Both the position numbers and the translations under genes were made by a program. From Pseudorasbora parva (lineage: Eukaryota > Chordata > Actinopteri > Cypriniformes > Gobionidae), in assembly GCF_024679245.1 (NCBI RefSeq), contig NC_090174.1, positions 13,680,850-13,744,849 of the forward strand: a stretch of DNA of 64,000 bases, in the 5' to 3' direction. This document shows, piece after piece, positions 11,422 to 22,904 of the stretch (its first letter is position 1; every line of letters starts with the position of its first letter). The notes under the pieces were generated by a model that worked only from the letters and a program-made list of their open reading frames with translations, searched no databases and was not told where the DNA came from.

Positions 11422-11439
11422 TCCCGGGCTTCGGCACCA
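11422..11439 (-). other. Primer-binding site complementary to tRNA-Phe
   Basis: One base after the LTR, TGGTGCCGAAGCCCGGGA matches the complement of the 3' end of animal tRNA-Phe plus CCA at 17 of 18 positions (tRNA sequence from memory). This fixes the LTR element's orientation. Confidence 0.65.
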
Positions 11440-11440
11440 A

Positions 11441-11806
11441 TGTAATACAGTTCGTAGATGGGAAGGAAGGAGGCGGGAACCGGCGAACGTTTCAAACATT
11501 TATTTAAAGTAAAGAAACAAAATGAAAGTAAAACCGCGGACAGCCCCTCACGGACGACTGCCCGCAAACACACACAAAATAAAACGTGGACAGCCCCTCA
11601 CGGACGACTGCCCACAAACACATAACCAAAACATAACATAAAATTCCAGGCCTGGTCCTCTCTCGTCTTCCGCTGCCCTGTTCCTCCTTTTATGCTCCCG
11701 TCACATGGCCGCGAGACGAGACCGGTGTGCCACGCAGCTGGCACTCGTTGACATTAATCACCGGCCCGCTCTCGCGGTCCCTCGCCCCGCTGCTTGCCAC
11801 ACCACA
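11441..11806 (-). repeat. 5' LTR with promoter and polyadenylation signals
   Basis: The LTR starts TG and ends CA on the element strand. It contains GCATAAAAGG (11695-11686) as a TATA box and AATAAA (11504-11499) as a poly(A) signal about 60 bp before the LTR end. A duplicated block (GGACAGCCCCTCACGG at about 11539 and 11589) lies between them. Confidence 0.75.
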
Positions 11807-12497
11807 CTCCCCCTCCGATGCAGCGATCAACATCTGCTCGTCCGCGGGTGCCCCAAAGGACAGTGTCAGCCGCCCATGAGAGGGGCCAACGGGGACGCAA
11901 CCACTGGTTGCGGCTCTTGTGAGGGATTAGGGTCCCGTGGAGGCTCACTCGATGGGTTTGCCCTAATCGTGATCCTCAGGTCACCCTGGCCACCTGTCAA
12001 AGTAGGTCTATTCTGCTGGCCAGGAATATACCTTAATCGAGCTATGGGTAGGGGGACTCCACCCTCCCGAATGTAGTCGAGTCTTGACCTAAGCGCCGAG
12101 ATAGTCATGTTCCCGCAGTGAGAACACAAACTATCCAAAAACGCCGCCTCAGCGTGCTCTAAGCCCAGGCACGTGATACAGTGCTTGTGACCGTCAGCGG
12201 GCGACAGGGAACGAACTCATCCAGAAACGCACGGGTGGAAAGACATCCTGAAAAGGACAGCACATCACCCGTGTAGCTCTTTTGTGAGGAAAATTTGCTC
12301 TTTTAGTGCTGAAGCACCCAGGGATCGACCGCGGCAGAATAACAGGTTTTGTGTGCAGCCTGTTTCTTGTGCCGTCTGGCCAACACAAGAGCAACTTCCC
12401 CCGGCACACGCTTTTTCTCTCGCGCAGATATAAGGCAGTCAGATGCTTCATCAACGCCGTTCGGCTCTGAAGTGAATGACAACAGTGCGTGGCGATC

Positions 12498-12645
12498 GCT
12501 TCCGCTTTATACCCACGCAGCGGGGCGGGGTGTGATATGCAAAGCACGCACGCCAATGTTCATTGGCCCGTTTTCTATATCTTGAAGCTGATAGGGGCTC
12601 CCAGAAGTGATCCCAGTTCGTCGGTCAGTCCGACGTACGTCGAAC
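12498..12645 (-). repeat. DIRS 1 right inverted terminal repeat and promoter
   Basis: This is the inverse partner of 7086-7242. TATAAA on the minus strand at 12511-12506 is about 260 bp upstream of the gag start at 12246 and is the likely element promoter. Confidence 0.75.
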
Positions 12646-12720
12646 GTGACTGACTGAAAGGGAAAGCCAGTTAATGACACCTTTAATGATTACTGCATCA
12701 GCAACTAATGAAGATTTTAC

Positions 12721-13372
12721 ATTGCAATTCTTTTTTTTCCCTTAGTTGGTCAGAACAAAAGTAGATGTTAACTACTTACTTGTTCAGATAACATTCTTAT
12801 GCCGTTGTAACAACAACGACTCATGAGTTTAATGTCTCGGGGAATAATTAACTCAAAAGGGATTTAATATTCAATATTCATGAATTTATGAATATGATTT
12901 GCCAGTTGTTCATTACGTATTAAAATTTTCCAATAGGGAAAATTGTTTAATTAAATACAAGTAACCCTTTATGAAATTGCTTGAAATTATCCTACTAAGT
13001 TTGTCCTGCAAATTAGTTATAGACTTTTCAAATCAATTCTCAATAAAGGGATTACTGCTTTACGAGCGCATAAGAAACATTAACTTTACTGATCAGGATA
13101 AGTTCAATATTTCAAATGGTCATACAGTTTACTTTACTAACATAGTAGCATAAGCAGTTAGGTAACGTTTAGATCGCAAGTTTCATTGACTTCGTGTATG
13201 TGGCAGAATAACAGATTCAACTCATTAAATGTCCTTTGAAGGTTTAATAAACACAGACTAAAAATAACACTGCAATTCACACAGAAAGTACATACTAAAT
13301 ATGCATCAAGAGAGTAGAAGTATAGATATTAACGAAAGAATACATAAAAGAGAATAATGAATAGACTGAAGT
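12721..13372. other. Unassigned AT-rich DNA
   Basis: I recognise no gene here. The minus and plus short frames (for example 12971-13153) lack known motifs. The sequence may continue into the unassigned repeat-like block to the right. Confidence 0.4.
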
Positions 13373-13441
13373 TAGAGAGAGATAAAAGAGAGAGAGAGAG
13401 ACAAAGAGAGGGAGAGAGAGAGAGAGACAAAGAGAGTGGGG
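13373..13441. repeat. Impure (GA)n microsatellite
   Basis: GA dinucleotides are interrupted by CAAA and GGG; visible directly. Confidence 0.9.
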
Positions 13442-16400
13442 GAGGGTAAGAAACAACTTTCCTTCAATTCACCAAATACGACCTTCACGGAGTTAATTTA
13501 TCCCAACGGGAAAATAACACACCCTCTTTACAGCAGTAAGAATTAGAATACTTGCATTCTTTTTGGTTTCGTTTTGGCTTCTCGCTTGTGTGCGTATGTG
13601 TCTCTGCGTGTCTCTGCGTGTCCGGCGGTCCTTTCCGAGGTTGGGAGGGAAGCGGCTGTTTGCTTTAGCGATGCTTCGTGTTCTTGAAGATCGGATTGTA
13701 GAAGAGAAGATTTTTGGAAGAGATGAGGCCTGCTTGGAGGGCCTGCATTGGTGGCATGGCTTAAGTGCCAGTACTGAACTAGTACTTTGTTAAGACAAAG
13801 ACAAAAAGATGCAAAATACCATACAGAATAAACATTTTACAAGACAGTTATGTGTTTACATATAATGTCCTGGGGTGCATGTTCATTTATAGATGGTTTG
13901 TCTATAATTTGAGGCAAAAGCTCTGTGTCTTAAACTCTTTGTGTATAAGACTTCCTGTGGCCGAATTCTCTTGGGGGCCATAAAACACCTTATCAGATGG
14001 TTTCCAGGGTGACTGAAGAATCTCCCTCTGTTGTGTTGGGGGAAGGTCTGCCATCAGCACAACTTTCAAAACCTATTTGTTAAATGTAACTGGCGATTGT
14101 GTGTTTGATTCGCCTGAGTCGCTACACCGTCATACTTTCAAAAAGTAGAATTTGTGATTCTGAATGACTGAATCCACACCGGCACGGTGACTGACAGCTG
14201 CACATTCTCCTCAAAATATTGGATTCCTCCACGCTGTGCTGTGCCGAGGCACAATTTTCGTAAAGTTGATAATTCCACGAATAACTGCAATTGCAGTTTT
14301 CAAACATAGATGGTGACAAAGAGGAAAAACTACAGACTGCAGCTTTAAGTTTTGAAACAGAGCTATTGCTTCATAAAATACTGTTCAAGGGAAGCCTCTT
14401 GGCATTCTAAAAAACAAACAAACTGACTCACATCTCTGTGTTGTTAAGACACTCATCACTGGGTCATTTGGGATCTCTGCTGTGTGTCTTGTTTTCTGTT
14501 TGGATTAAGGTGAGAAGGCAGACTACCCAAAGACTACCCAGCCAAACAGAGCGCACACCAACACCTGGGAGGCATATGACACCTCTTCTGTCACTGCGAG
14601 TATGTGTCACAACAGTCCACAAACACACACACACAACATTTCTTCCTCTCTTTATCCTAAGCATATATTCTGCTCACTTTGAACAGGCACAGCATTTAAA
14701 CTATTAGCACATCTGTTGATGGTCGACTGGCGGGTTTTACTGTAGGCAGGACAGGAGGCTTTACAGGGGGCCTGTGATGTTTCTGATGTCCAGTATCAGG
14801 CAGCCATCAGGTCGGTCTGCCCTGCAGCCCATATTAATCATATCACTTTCTCCTTCAGAGCACTTACTATGACAGCCATCAACACGGGCATGTCTAATGC
14901 GCTCTGACAGGGGCAGAGAGAGAGTGTGTGTGTGTGTGTGGATCAGGTAAATCCTACATTCTGGGGACAAAAGGTTTTTTGGTCCCTATGATGAAAACAG
15001 CTTATAAATCATACTAAGCCAAATGTGTATAAAATCAGCCACCTATAGGCATGCAGACTGCTTCTACAAACATTTGTGTAAGAATGACTCGCTGAAGTCC
15101 ATTCCTGAAATTTCTCACTGCTAAATATTCCACAATCAACTGTTATTTGTATTATAACAAAGAGGAAGCAATTGGGAGCAACAGCATCTCAGCCACAAAG
15201 TGGTAGGTCACGTAAAATCACAGAATGGGGTCAGCGCATGCTGTGGCACACAGTGTGCAGAAGTCGCCAACTTTCACAAAGTCAATATCTACAGAATGCT
15301 AAACTTTGTGTGGCCTTCAGATTAGCTTAAGAGCAGTGTGTAGAGAGCTTAATGGAATGGGTTTCCATGGCCAAGCAGCTGCATCCAAGCCTCACATTAC
15401 CAAGTGCAATGCAAAGCGTTGGATGCAGTAGTGAATAGTATGATGATGAATTGGATGCAGTAGTGAATAGTCTGATATTTCATGAATTTAAAAAATATAT
15501 ATATTTAAACACCTATATAAGGTATTTGTACTTGATGGTTTAAAGATTAAAAAGATTTTCTTTATTGTCGACACATATTTTACTGACCCAGAAAAAGGGT
15601 CCAAAAAGTTCATAAAGACAACATGATTGTGAATCGAGACATTTAAACCAAGTCTTCTGAAGAGACAATAGTTTTACAGGATGAAGCTCCTGAATTTAGT
15701 CTTTTATTCACATAAACATTGATCAGCTCACATATATAACACACATCAAGTGTGCTAAACATAAGTTCAACTGTGCATGCGGTCCAGGTAGGCAACTCAC
15801 TGGGGGTTGGATTAGAGCCAATGTTTCAATGTACACTTCACTGCACTCAGTTTCTGTGCATCTCACTTCCCTCTCTTGCACTACAATTGGATACACTTTT
15901 ATTCACAGTTTGTGGGCATGAGTTTATTGGCCGTAGATGTCCCTCACGTTGTCACTCATTTGAATGTGTGTGGTTGCATGCTGGGTCTGAGTGAAAGTGA
16001 TCTGTCGCATCGTGTAACCACACACACTGAGTGTGAAGTGCGAAACCAAAACTCCACACTCCAGAGATTATTTTCCATAAACATGCACAAAAAGCTAAAG
16101 TCTAAATGTGCTGAGGTGAAGACCATATTGATGCTAGCAAGCAGTGTCAGGAGTCTGCGAGCTTGGTGCTCTAGGACTATAATAAATGGTTTGTTACATT
16201 TTGTTGTGTTGACGGAATATAAACATCCAACGCCAGGGCTGGTGAAGCTGAGATAAACTAAAGTGGTCATTAATCGTGAAAGAGGAGCGCAGCTGAGGTG
16301 CCAAAGTAATTAATGTAACAAATAGTGATGGCTAGAATGAAATGAGTGTCACTTACTTTTCTTCTAGCACCATTTACATTTCTCTACACATTCTGTAATT

Positions 16401-17739
16401 GATGTGTTTAGATGTAGAAAAATGTACACAGGCATAAGCTCTCTCCATCACATACACATACAGAGACACACACAAAAGCCATATGTTTTTGGTGCCGTTC
16501 TTCCCCTTTCCCCTCCTGAACTGTGAACAATAATGCTATTGTTTATAATGCTGTTTAATAAATCATTTCTATTTGTTGGTGGACTGAGTGTGATGGAGAT
16601 GTTCTCAATAAATCTCCGTTAGTGGGTCCAGATGAGAGAAGTGCTAGTATTGCCATCCACCGATGTGCCTGCAGAGTACATTACCAGTTCAAAATAAACA
16701 TGCAGTTGCTCCATCAGTTTTCTGTGTACACCACTTTCACCAAGAGCTATTACTGCCAGGGAGGGTGAGGACTAACAAGAGCTTGCTAAGCTTTTGCTTG
16801 CTATTTATTATTGATGGTTGTGCGTAACCTTGGTACACCCCCAACCACACCATTCATTCATAACACTGGAGACGGGAGGGAGAAATAAATTGTCGGACAC
16901 AAGTTTGGTGGTCGTCTCATTCTGAGTTGGACTTGCTGAGTTAGTTGGCATAGAGGGAGTCTAAATTCATTCGAGTTATGGGATTGTGATGGCTGAGATG
17001 GGCTGTATGGTTGTAACAGAGGCTCAGACAGCTTGCCCTCAGACCGCCCAGGTGCTCACTGTCCATTCACTATCTACCTGACGCGTTTATGGAACTCCCG
17101 GTAGACAGAGTGACACAATGACCCCTTTTGAGGACTCATCACTGGAATTTCTGAAGTTTGCCCGGTTTGTGGCATCACATCTTTAAAAGATTCTCTGAGT
17201 TTCGTTTGAGGCACTTAGTAGCAGGTAAACAGAATACTTTTGAGCAAATCTCATGTCTGTGAAATAATCAGTATTACTTTTGGACAGGCATAAATTGTCA
17301 TTACAAAGTCTAGACATGTTACAGCTAATTTCTTTTGTGTTTTTTGTAGAGTATATGAATTGCAACAGGGCTCTTGCCGAGTCCCCTGAGACCAAACCAC
17401 CCCCAACCCCTTTTGTTGTTAAACAGGGGTGAAAGAAGCATACTGTAAACTACATCAAATGAAAAGTTTAACACAATATCAACTAATATTTAATGTGGAA
17501 AAACTTTCAAGAACCCACATACAGCCTACTAAAAGGCGTAATGTCGGTGCCGTTGCAAAATGTCAACAAACCCCCCTTTGTATTATAGGGATCCAGTACT
17601 CTCCCAGGCCCTATCAATTTAAATACAGTTGCTTTACAACTGGTATAGAGCTGAGATTTTTCCACACAGGCCTAACATTGTGTACTGTGATTGGTCATTT
17701 TTTGAGGGTAGCATGGTGGCTCACTGTAGCCTCACAACA
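13442..17739. other. No gene recognised; mostly low-copy sequence
   Basis: 13442-14110 has a texture like a retroelement end, but I could not find paired termini. About 14300-14346 ends CAGACTGCAGCTTTAA, resembling the end of another TTAA element. A short (GT)n lies at 14923-14940. Open frames such as 15876-16256 carry no recognisable domain. Confidence 0.4.
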
Positions 17740-17885
17740 ACCCAGCATATGCTGGTTAAGTATGTTTTGAAGCATGGCAGCTGGTTTGAGCTACTTTCTA
17801 AGGATCAGACCCTTGACTAGCTTAAACCATCTCATGACCAGCTGCCATGCTTCGAAACATATCATATGCTGGTTTTCAATAGGGA
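17740..17885. mobile_element. Foldback repeat (AGCATATGCTGGTT ends)
   Basis: The left arm (CAGCATATGCTGGTTAAG, then GAAGCATGGCAGCTGG) is mirrored by the right arm (CCAGCTGCCATGCTTCGAAAC, then CATATGCTGGTTTTC). The central loop is about 50 bp. A common cyprinid repeat type; non-coding. Confidence 0.65.
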
Positions 17886-19210
17886 ATGTCCCTCTGTCAG
17901 AAGCAATGTCACATCAACACAAGAAGGTAGGTCCCTGATTTGGAGGCCTTTCGTAGTGAAGTTTGCATGTTTTTTGTTTTTTTTTTCTGTGCTGGTGTGG
18001 GTTTCCTCCAGGTGTTCCTGTTTCTCCAACAATAGGTGAATTGGAGGTATGAGGACAAGTGGTTTGAAAACGGACTGTTTTGGATGCTCTGTCTGGTCAG
18101 TGATGTTCGCTCAGTAGTTCGAAAAGTTTCAATGTCAATAGTACAATTTTTCAAATCCAGCTGTTTTCTATTGGTTTCTGTTACTGGAATCTGCATGACC
18201 ACCTTGAACAGTGAAATCTATGTGGGAAAATCGTTCGCCCTCGTGAAATTTCTAATAAAAATGACTGGTTTTCGCCTTGAAAATTCACAGAAAACCAGAC
18301 TGCGCCATTAGAGTTGAAACTAAACTCTGCACTATCCTTATCTAGGACAGTTCCCAAGAAGGGAGATGGAAAGAGATTTAGTTGGGTAAAATAACTCTAT
18401 TAGTCTGTCCTGTGGCTTGAGTTGATGAATAGTCATTGGACATGCTCATTTGGAAAACTAGAATATTCCCCAAAATTACTGAGGTTAAATTTGAAAGCTG
18501 AAATTGAAATGTTTCTAGAGTTATGTCTTAACTTGTAATTGAAATTGTCCTTGTTGGCAACCCTACAGACTTTGGTTAGCTCTGCATAATGGATGGCAGA
18601 ACTTCAAGTGCTGACCATGACTGAGGACCAAGTGATGATTGAACCAGCTTAACTTGGTGAATGCTTGTTTTGTATTAGCTGGGTGAATCTGCAGCGTCTC
18701 TGCAAGGTCAGGTCTGGTGTATGCAAAATTCATTTTGTGTTGAAGAACTCAGTAACCCAAGAACAGATCTGCAGTACAATGCGCTAAGGATGGCTTTTTG
18801 TTCTCCCTGTCTTTTATGAGGTGCCGGACATGCATATGTAACTTCTGTACACTTTAAAAGCACACTGTGATGGCCTTTGGCATAGGGGAGAGCTATTAAA
18901 ACTTAGAGAAGACATCCTCGCAAACACACACGCATATGCACACATAAACAAACAGCTGTGGGTGCACTCCCCTCCATTAATGCTTTGAGTTCAAGCTCAC
19001 CTCCTATCCCCCTCAATCTACTGCTTTTAAGACTTTGGCGTGTGTGTATGTATGTGTATATGTGTTCGTAAAGGGAGCAAGCTGAAAGGCAGATGCATTG
19101 TGTGAATGGGAGCGTAAGTAAAAAGTCTTTTCACAGATGTCAGTTGATGGGATTACTCACACTCTCTCAGCCTAAGGACAGAAGTGAGAGAAAAAGAGAG
19201 AGATTTTAGA
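17886..19210. other. No gene recognised
   Basis: Low-copy AT-rich sequence. Short frames on either strand (17909-18202, 18036-18311) have no recognisable motif. Confidence 0.45.

Positions 19211-19292
<82 letters not shown>
19211..19292. repeat. (AG)n microsatellite
   Basis: About 40 nearly perfect AG units. Confidence 0.95.
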
Positions 19293-19293
<1 letters not shown>

Positions 19294-20118
19294 TAAATGA
19301 TTTAACAGCTAGCTCTCTGAAAGCGCTGAAGATCAGAGATCGTGTTGTGAACCGCCCATCATTCTGCTAATCCAGAGGGCTCACATCCGCATTAACACCC
19401 CCACATCACACAAAGCGATATTGAAGGCGACGGCTGCCCGGATTTTTTAAGAAACCGGAAAACAGAGTTTGACTGAAGGTCTAGCAGAGAGTAAAGGTCC
19501 AGAAGAACAAGATGATGTAGATGCTGATGCAAAGACAAGAAATTTATGAGAAAACTGCTGACTCATCCTGGTCTAGATTAAGGCTCGACTAGATGTATAT
19601 CATCTAATCCCGCCTCCCACATGTGAATAAACGCACAGCGTCTCTAATGGAGCTTTGCCGAACCCAATAACAGACATCCAGCATTGCAATTTACGCCTGT
19701 TATTCTAAGTTGATAAATGTTATTTCAAAATGGCAGAACACTCCCTTTCCTTGTGTGATTTATACGGTGGGACTACAAGGAGGTGTTGACTTTACACTGT
19801 TTCAAATTAATGTTATTTCTCTTCTTTAACTCATGGGGGTCTCAAACTGTGGGACCGACCCTTCAAAGCCAAATGTAGGTGACTATACAGCTTCATCAAA
19901 AGAAAATAGTTATCTCCCATGTAAAACGTGATAAAATGGAGCAGAAGTGCTTTTGAAGTAGCTGATGTGGAAAGCAGTTTTATCATAGTTTGTTAATTTA
20001 GGTGTCCAAAAGATACAGTCACTGTTGGGAAATGTATTATTGCAACAATGTGGAAAAAGAGAGATGTTGCTTGCCTCTTCGTAGAATTCTTTAAAAATAT
20101 ATGTCAATTTTAACTTGC
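19293..20118. other. No gene recognised
   Basis: No motif-bearing reading frame and no paired repeat ends were seen between the AG repeat and the TTAA element. Confidence 0.45.
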
Positions 20119-20122
20119 TTAA

Positions 20123-20923
20123 CTCTTTCCCACCAGTGTTTTTAGGAAAAAAGTTGCCAATCATCACACTGATGCTTTGCAAAAATGCTTTTCTTACTTA
20201 GTATTTTTGTCTTGTTTCTAGTCCAAAACATCTAAAAATTCTTAAAACAAGAAGTATTTACTAGACAAGTAAAAGTAATTGTTTTTGCTTAAAATAAGAT
20301 AAATAATCTGCCAATGGGGTGAGCAAAATAATATTAATTCAAACAGAAAGCAAGATTATATTATAAAGATATTTTGACTAGAAACAAGACAAAAATACTA
20401 AGTAAGAAAAGCATTTATTTTTTGCAGTGCATCAGGATTTTGACCATATTCACAAAACTTTACATTACAGTTTCAGATTATTTGCTTTTTGATGATCACC
20501 TTAGCTTACATGTGCGTAAGCGATACTTCTATGGCTTGTTTCTGCTTTTTCTTTGCTCGTTTTTGGATCTGTACTATTTCAGAAAAATATGTAATAGCGT
20601 CCCCATTGAAAGAAACAAGCGCAGTCATCTTTAAAATTCAGTCTGTGAACTTCTGTTTTTGCAGTAGCTCAGTATATTTGTATGGCATCGGTGTTGTAGA
20701 GTAATTCACTGGAAAGTGGATTACTTATTGTAGAGTTTACAAAAGTTATCCTTAGCATTGTAATCTTTGAACCAGATAACAAATTGCAAGATTTTACCTT
20801 TATGCTGTGGAAATACAAACCGGAAGATAGAACACATCGAGTGCAGCACTGAAAAGGCTATATAAAGTCTATAACAGTGAAAACATGAAGTGCCGGAAAA
20901 ATCCGTCAATGGTGGGGAAAGAG
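20123..20923. mobile_element. TTAA-flanked DNA element (CTCTTTCCC ends)
   Basis: TTAA is present at 20119-20122 and 20924-20927. The ends CTCTTTCCCACCA and TGGTGGGGAAAGAG are imperfect inverse partners. It is non-coding apart from chance frames. A second short foldback element is nested near its left end. Confidence 0.7.
20177..20427. mobile_element. Nested foldback MITE (TGCAAAAAATGC-type ends)
   Basis: The arm GCTTTTCTTACTTAGTATTT (from 20187) continuing through TTGTCTTGTTTCTAGTC is repeated in exact inverse at 20377-20413. Arms are about 37 bp and the interior is AT-rich. It lies within the 20123-20923 element. Confidence 0.75.
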
Positions 20924-21104
20924 TTAAGATAAGATATTTAGTTGCCAACAGCTGATTTGTAGTTTCTTTTTTCTTTTCTTTTTTTACAGTAAAGAAAATT
21001 ACATCGATAAAAATGCTTTTTACAGCTTTATTTATAGCTACAATTAGAGATGACAAAAAATGAGGAGGATGAGGAGAAGAGGGAACAGAATAAGGATATA
21101 TCAT

Positions 21105-21165
21105 TGGCTGGATTCAAACCCACATCAGAGCATGTGCACCAACCTGCTAGGCCACAGCTCCAAGT
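21105..21165 (-). repeat. tRNA-derived SINE-like fragment
   Basis: On the minus strand TGGCCTAGCAGG (21154-21143) fits the polymerase III box A consensus, and GGTTTGAATCC (21120-21110) fits box B with one change. The A-to-B spacing is shorter than in a real tRNA and no acceptor stem is apparent, so this is probably a SINE head or relic, not a tRNA gene. Confidence 0.45.
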
Positions 21166-21803
21166 GCTGCTCTTTTATCTCTCTCTCGACACATTATTAT
21201 TTCATTGTGCCATTTTAAAAGCTGTGTGTGAAAGTTATGGAATGCATTTAATATCTCACTCTCAGACAGTTTGGGAGAGGGAAGGAGAAAGGAGACGAAA
21301 GGAGGAAATCAAAAAAAAGAGCAAAGTAGACATGAAGAATTAAAAGAAAAACATCTGGGATCAGACAACTCATAACCTCGACATCCAGATAATCCATTTT
21401 ATCACCCTGTCTCGGGCCTAAGGCCTTAAAATAACTGTAGCAAGTACTGTTTGTTCCTTTACTTAAAGGGTTAGTTCACCCAAAAATGAAAATTCTGTCA
21501 TTAATTACTTACCCTCATGTCGTTCCACACCTGCAAGACATTTGTTCATCTTCAGAACACAAGTGAAGATATTTTGTTAAAATCCGATGGCTCAGAAAGA
21601 CCTTCATTGACACCAATGTCCTTTCCTCTTTCAAGACCCATAAAAGGCACTAAAGACGTTGTTACAAAGCCCATCTCACTACAGTGGTTCTACAATGATT
21701 TTATGAAGTGACGAGAATTGTTTTTGTGCGCAAAAAAAACGTCTCGGTTACGTATGTAACCTTAGTTCCCTGAAGAAGGAACGAGACGCTCAGTCAAAAC
21801 GCT

Positions 21804-22815
21804 GTGAGAACGCCTCTGCGGCATAACCTAACTGGGCAAAGCAGATTCAGTTTTTTCAGATTCAGAGCACCATCCACAAGGAGACTTTACGCACTCAAAT
21901 GGAGAGTTTTTGTCGCCTTGTGTATGCACCAGACTTTGGACCCTGTTAACTGCCCGGTCGGTTCAGTTCTCGAGTTCTTACAAGAAAAATTCTCCGCAGG
22001 GTTATCCCCGTCGACTCTGAAAGTATATGTGTCGGCGATATCTGCTTATCATAATCCATTAGATAACGCATCATTAGGGAGACACCCGTGGGTCACGCGT
22101 TTCCTCTGTGGTACCTTGAGGCTCAGACCTGCGGCAAGCTCGAGGGTGCCTACTTGGCACGCTCGAGACCTGGCCATAGTATTGGAAGGCCTTATGTTGG
22201 CTCCCTTCGAGCCATTAGAGGAAGTGTCAGAAAAGTTCCTCACACTAAAAACAGTGTTTGTTCTAGCGATTTCATCACTGAAAAGAGTAGGAGACCTACA
22301 GGCTCTATCAGTAGCACCCTCTTGCCTTGAATTTGCACCAGGAATGGTGAAAGCATTTCTCTTCCCAAGGGAAGGATATGTTCCCAAGGTCCCGACTAAC
22401 GTGCCGGGACCAGTAATGCTGCAGGCTTTCTGTCCGCCTCCGTTCACTAGTCAAGACCAAGAGAAGCTAAATCTGCTATGTCCGGTCAGGGCCCTAGATG
22501 CATATGTCCACAGAGCTGCCCTGTGGTGAAAGTCAGAACAGTTGTTCGTGTGTTTTGGGTCCACGAGCAAGGGAAAACCAGCTTCAAAGCAGACGCTTAG
22601 CAAGTGGATAGTCGAGGTTATTTCGCTCGCTTATGAGTTGGCCGGACATCCTTCACCTATGAGGGTCCGGTATGGCTGCCTCTATGGCTCTTATTTCGGG
22701 AGTTTCATTGTCAGAGGTATGTGATGCGGCTGGGTGGTCCTCTCCGCATACATTTGTGAGGTTTTACAATCTAGACGTAGTCTCTACACCGGGGTCCCGG
22801 GTGTTTCTGGGTTGA
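21804..22815 (+). pseudogene. DIRS 2 tyrosine recombinase pseudogene
   Basis: Nearly full length. RAPSTRRLYALKW and LSPSTLKVYVSAISAYH mark the N-terminal domain. The first catalytic arginine is in SSLKRVGDLQALS (about 22275-22310), followed by YVPKVPTN and LLCPVRALDAYVHRA. A TGA at 22527-22529 interrupts the frame; the same frame continues with SEQLFVCFGSTSKGKP and LSKWIVEVISLAYEL. Near 22668 about 16 bp are missing, removing the HSTRG catalytic motif and shifting frame. The tail GWSSPHTFVRFYNLDV, with the nucleophile tyrosine, follows in the shifted frame and stops at 22813-22815. Confidence 0.85.
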
Positions 22816-22904
22816 TTCACACATACAGACATTTGGGACTCTGGCGGCGTGGGCACTGAGGTCGCCTAGCGTTTCGACGCAGCTCGAAGTTCCCTCGAGA
22901 TAGG

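Larger units (their letters stand above)
10804..11806 (-). mobile_element. Non-autonomous LTR retroelement inserted in DIRS gag
   Basis: A 5-bp target duplication CTCCC is present at 10799-10803 and 11807-11811. The minus-strand order is a 366-bp LTR (11806-11441), a tRNA primer-binding site (11439-11422), about 570 bp of internal sequence, then only a stub of the 3' LTR. The internal open frame (11346-10861, minus) is Arg/Gly/Glu-rich with a Phe/Ser-rich run and shows no gag, protease or polymerase motif, so the element probably depended on others. A (G)9 run and tandem copies of the LTR end sit at the truncated side. Confidence 0.75.
10128..12246 (-). pseudogene. DIRS 1 gag-like ORF pseudogene, split by an LTR element
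   Basis: The structural protein starts at an ATG at 12246-12244. A Cys-rich N-terminus follows (CITCLG, then CSHCGNMTISALRSRL, about 12190-12080). After the LTR insertion (10804-11806) come VERAVAMQLCP, FRACRVSSGLTAKAYRSCGQAVSALHAM, ATDLALRVTK, IGQAMSTLVVQ and, in a neighbouring frame, VESFAQQFSAAQKQTE. These blocks match fish DIRS first-ORF proteins in order. The C-terminus is Pro/Ala/Arg-rich. Frameshifts near 12220 and 10420 and the insertion destroy the frame. Confidence 0.75.
7041..12663 (-). mobile_element. DIRS-like tyrosine-recombinase retrotransposon 1 (degenerate)
   Basis: Inverted terminal repeats of about 150 bp bound the element, and on the minus strand the order is gag, reverse transcriptase/RNase H, tyrosine recombinase. 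DIRS elements copy through RNA and integrate with a recombinase rather than a DDE integrase, leaving no target duplication; none is seen here. Reverse transcriptase has lost its core, recombinase and gag are frameshifted, and gag contains an LTR element. It is much more GC-rich than its flanks. Confidence 0.85.
6355..12682. mobile_element. TTAA-flanked DNA element (AGGGCTGATG end) split by a DIRS element
   Basis: TTAA at 6351-6354 and 12683-12686 flank the insertion, and the host MITE joins perfectly across one TTAA. The left end is AGGGCTGATGAATTG. The right end, read inward on the minus strand, is AGGTGTCATTAACTGG, an imperfect inverted match. The left part (6355-7040) is non-coding; only about 20 bp of the element remain right of the DIRS. 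Confidence 0.6.
6243..12720. mobile_element. Second copy of the same MITE, split by nested insertions
   Basis: The left arm (6243-6350) begins GGTAACACTTTACAATACGG and runs to CCCATTTA at a TTAA. The arm resumes after TTAA 12683-12686 with TGATTACTGCATCAGC, exactly the order seen in the intact neighbour. Everything between is later insertion. Its far end is degraded after about 12720. Confidence 0.65.

Noticed and set aside
21105..21165. Functional tRNA gene
   Set aside because: Box A and box B fit, but spacing is too short and no cloverleaf or acceptor stem forms.
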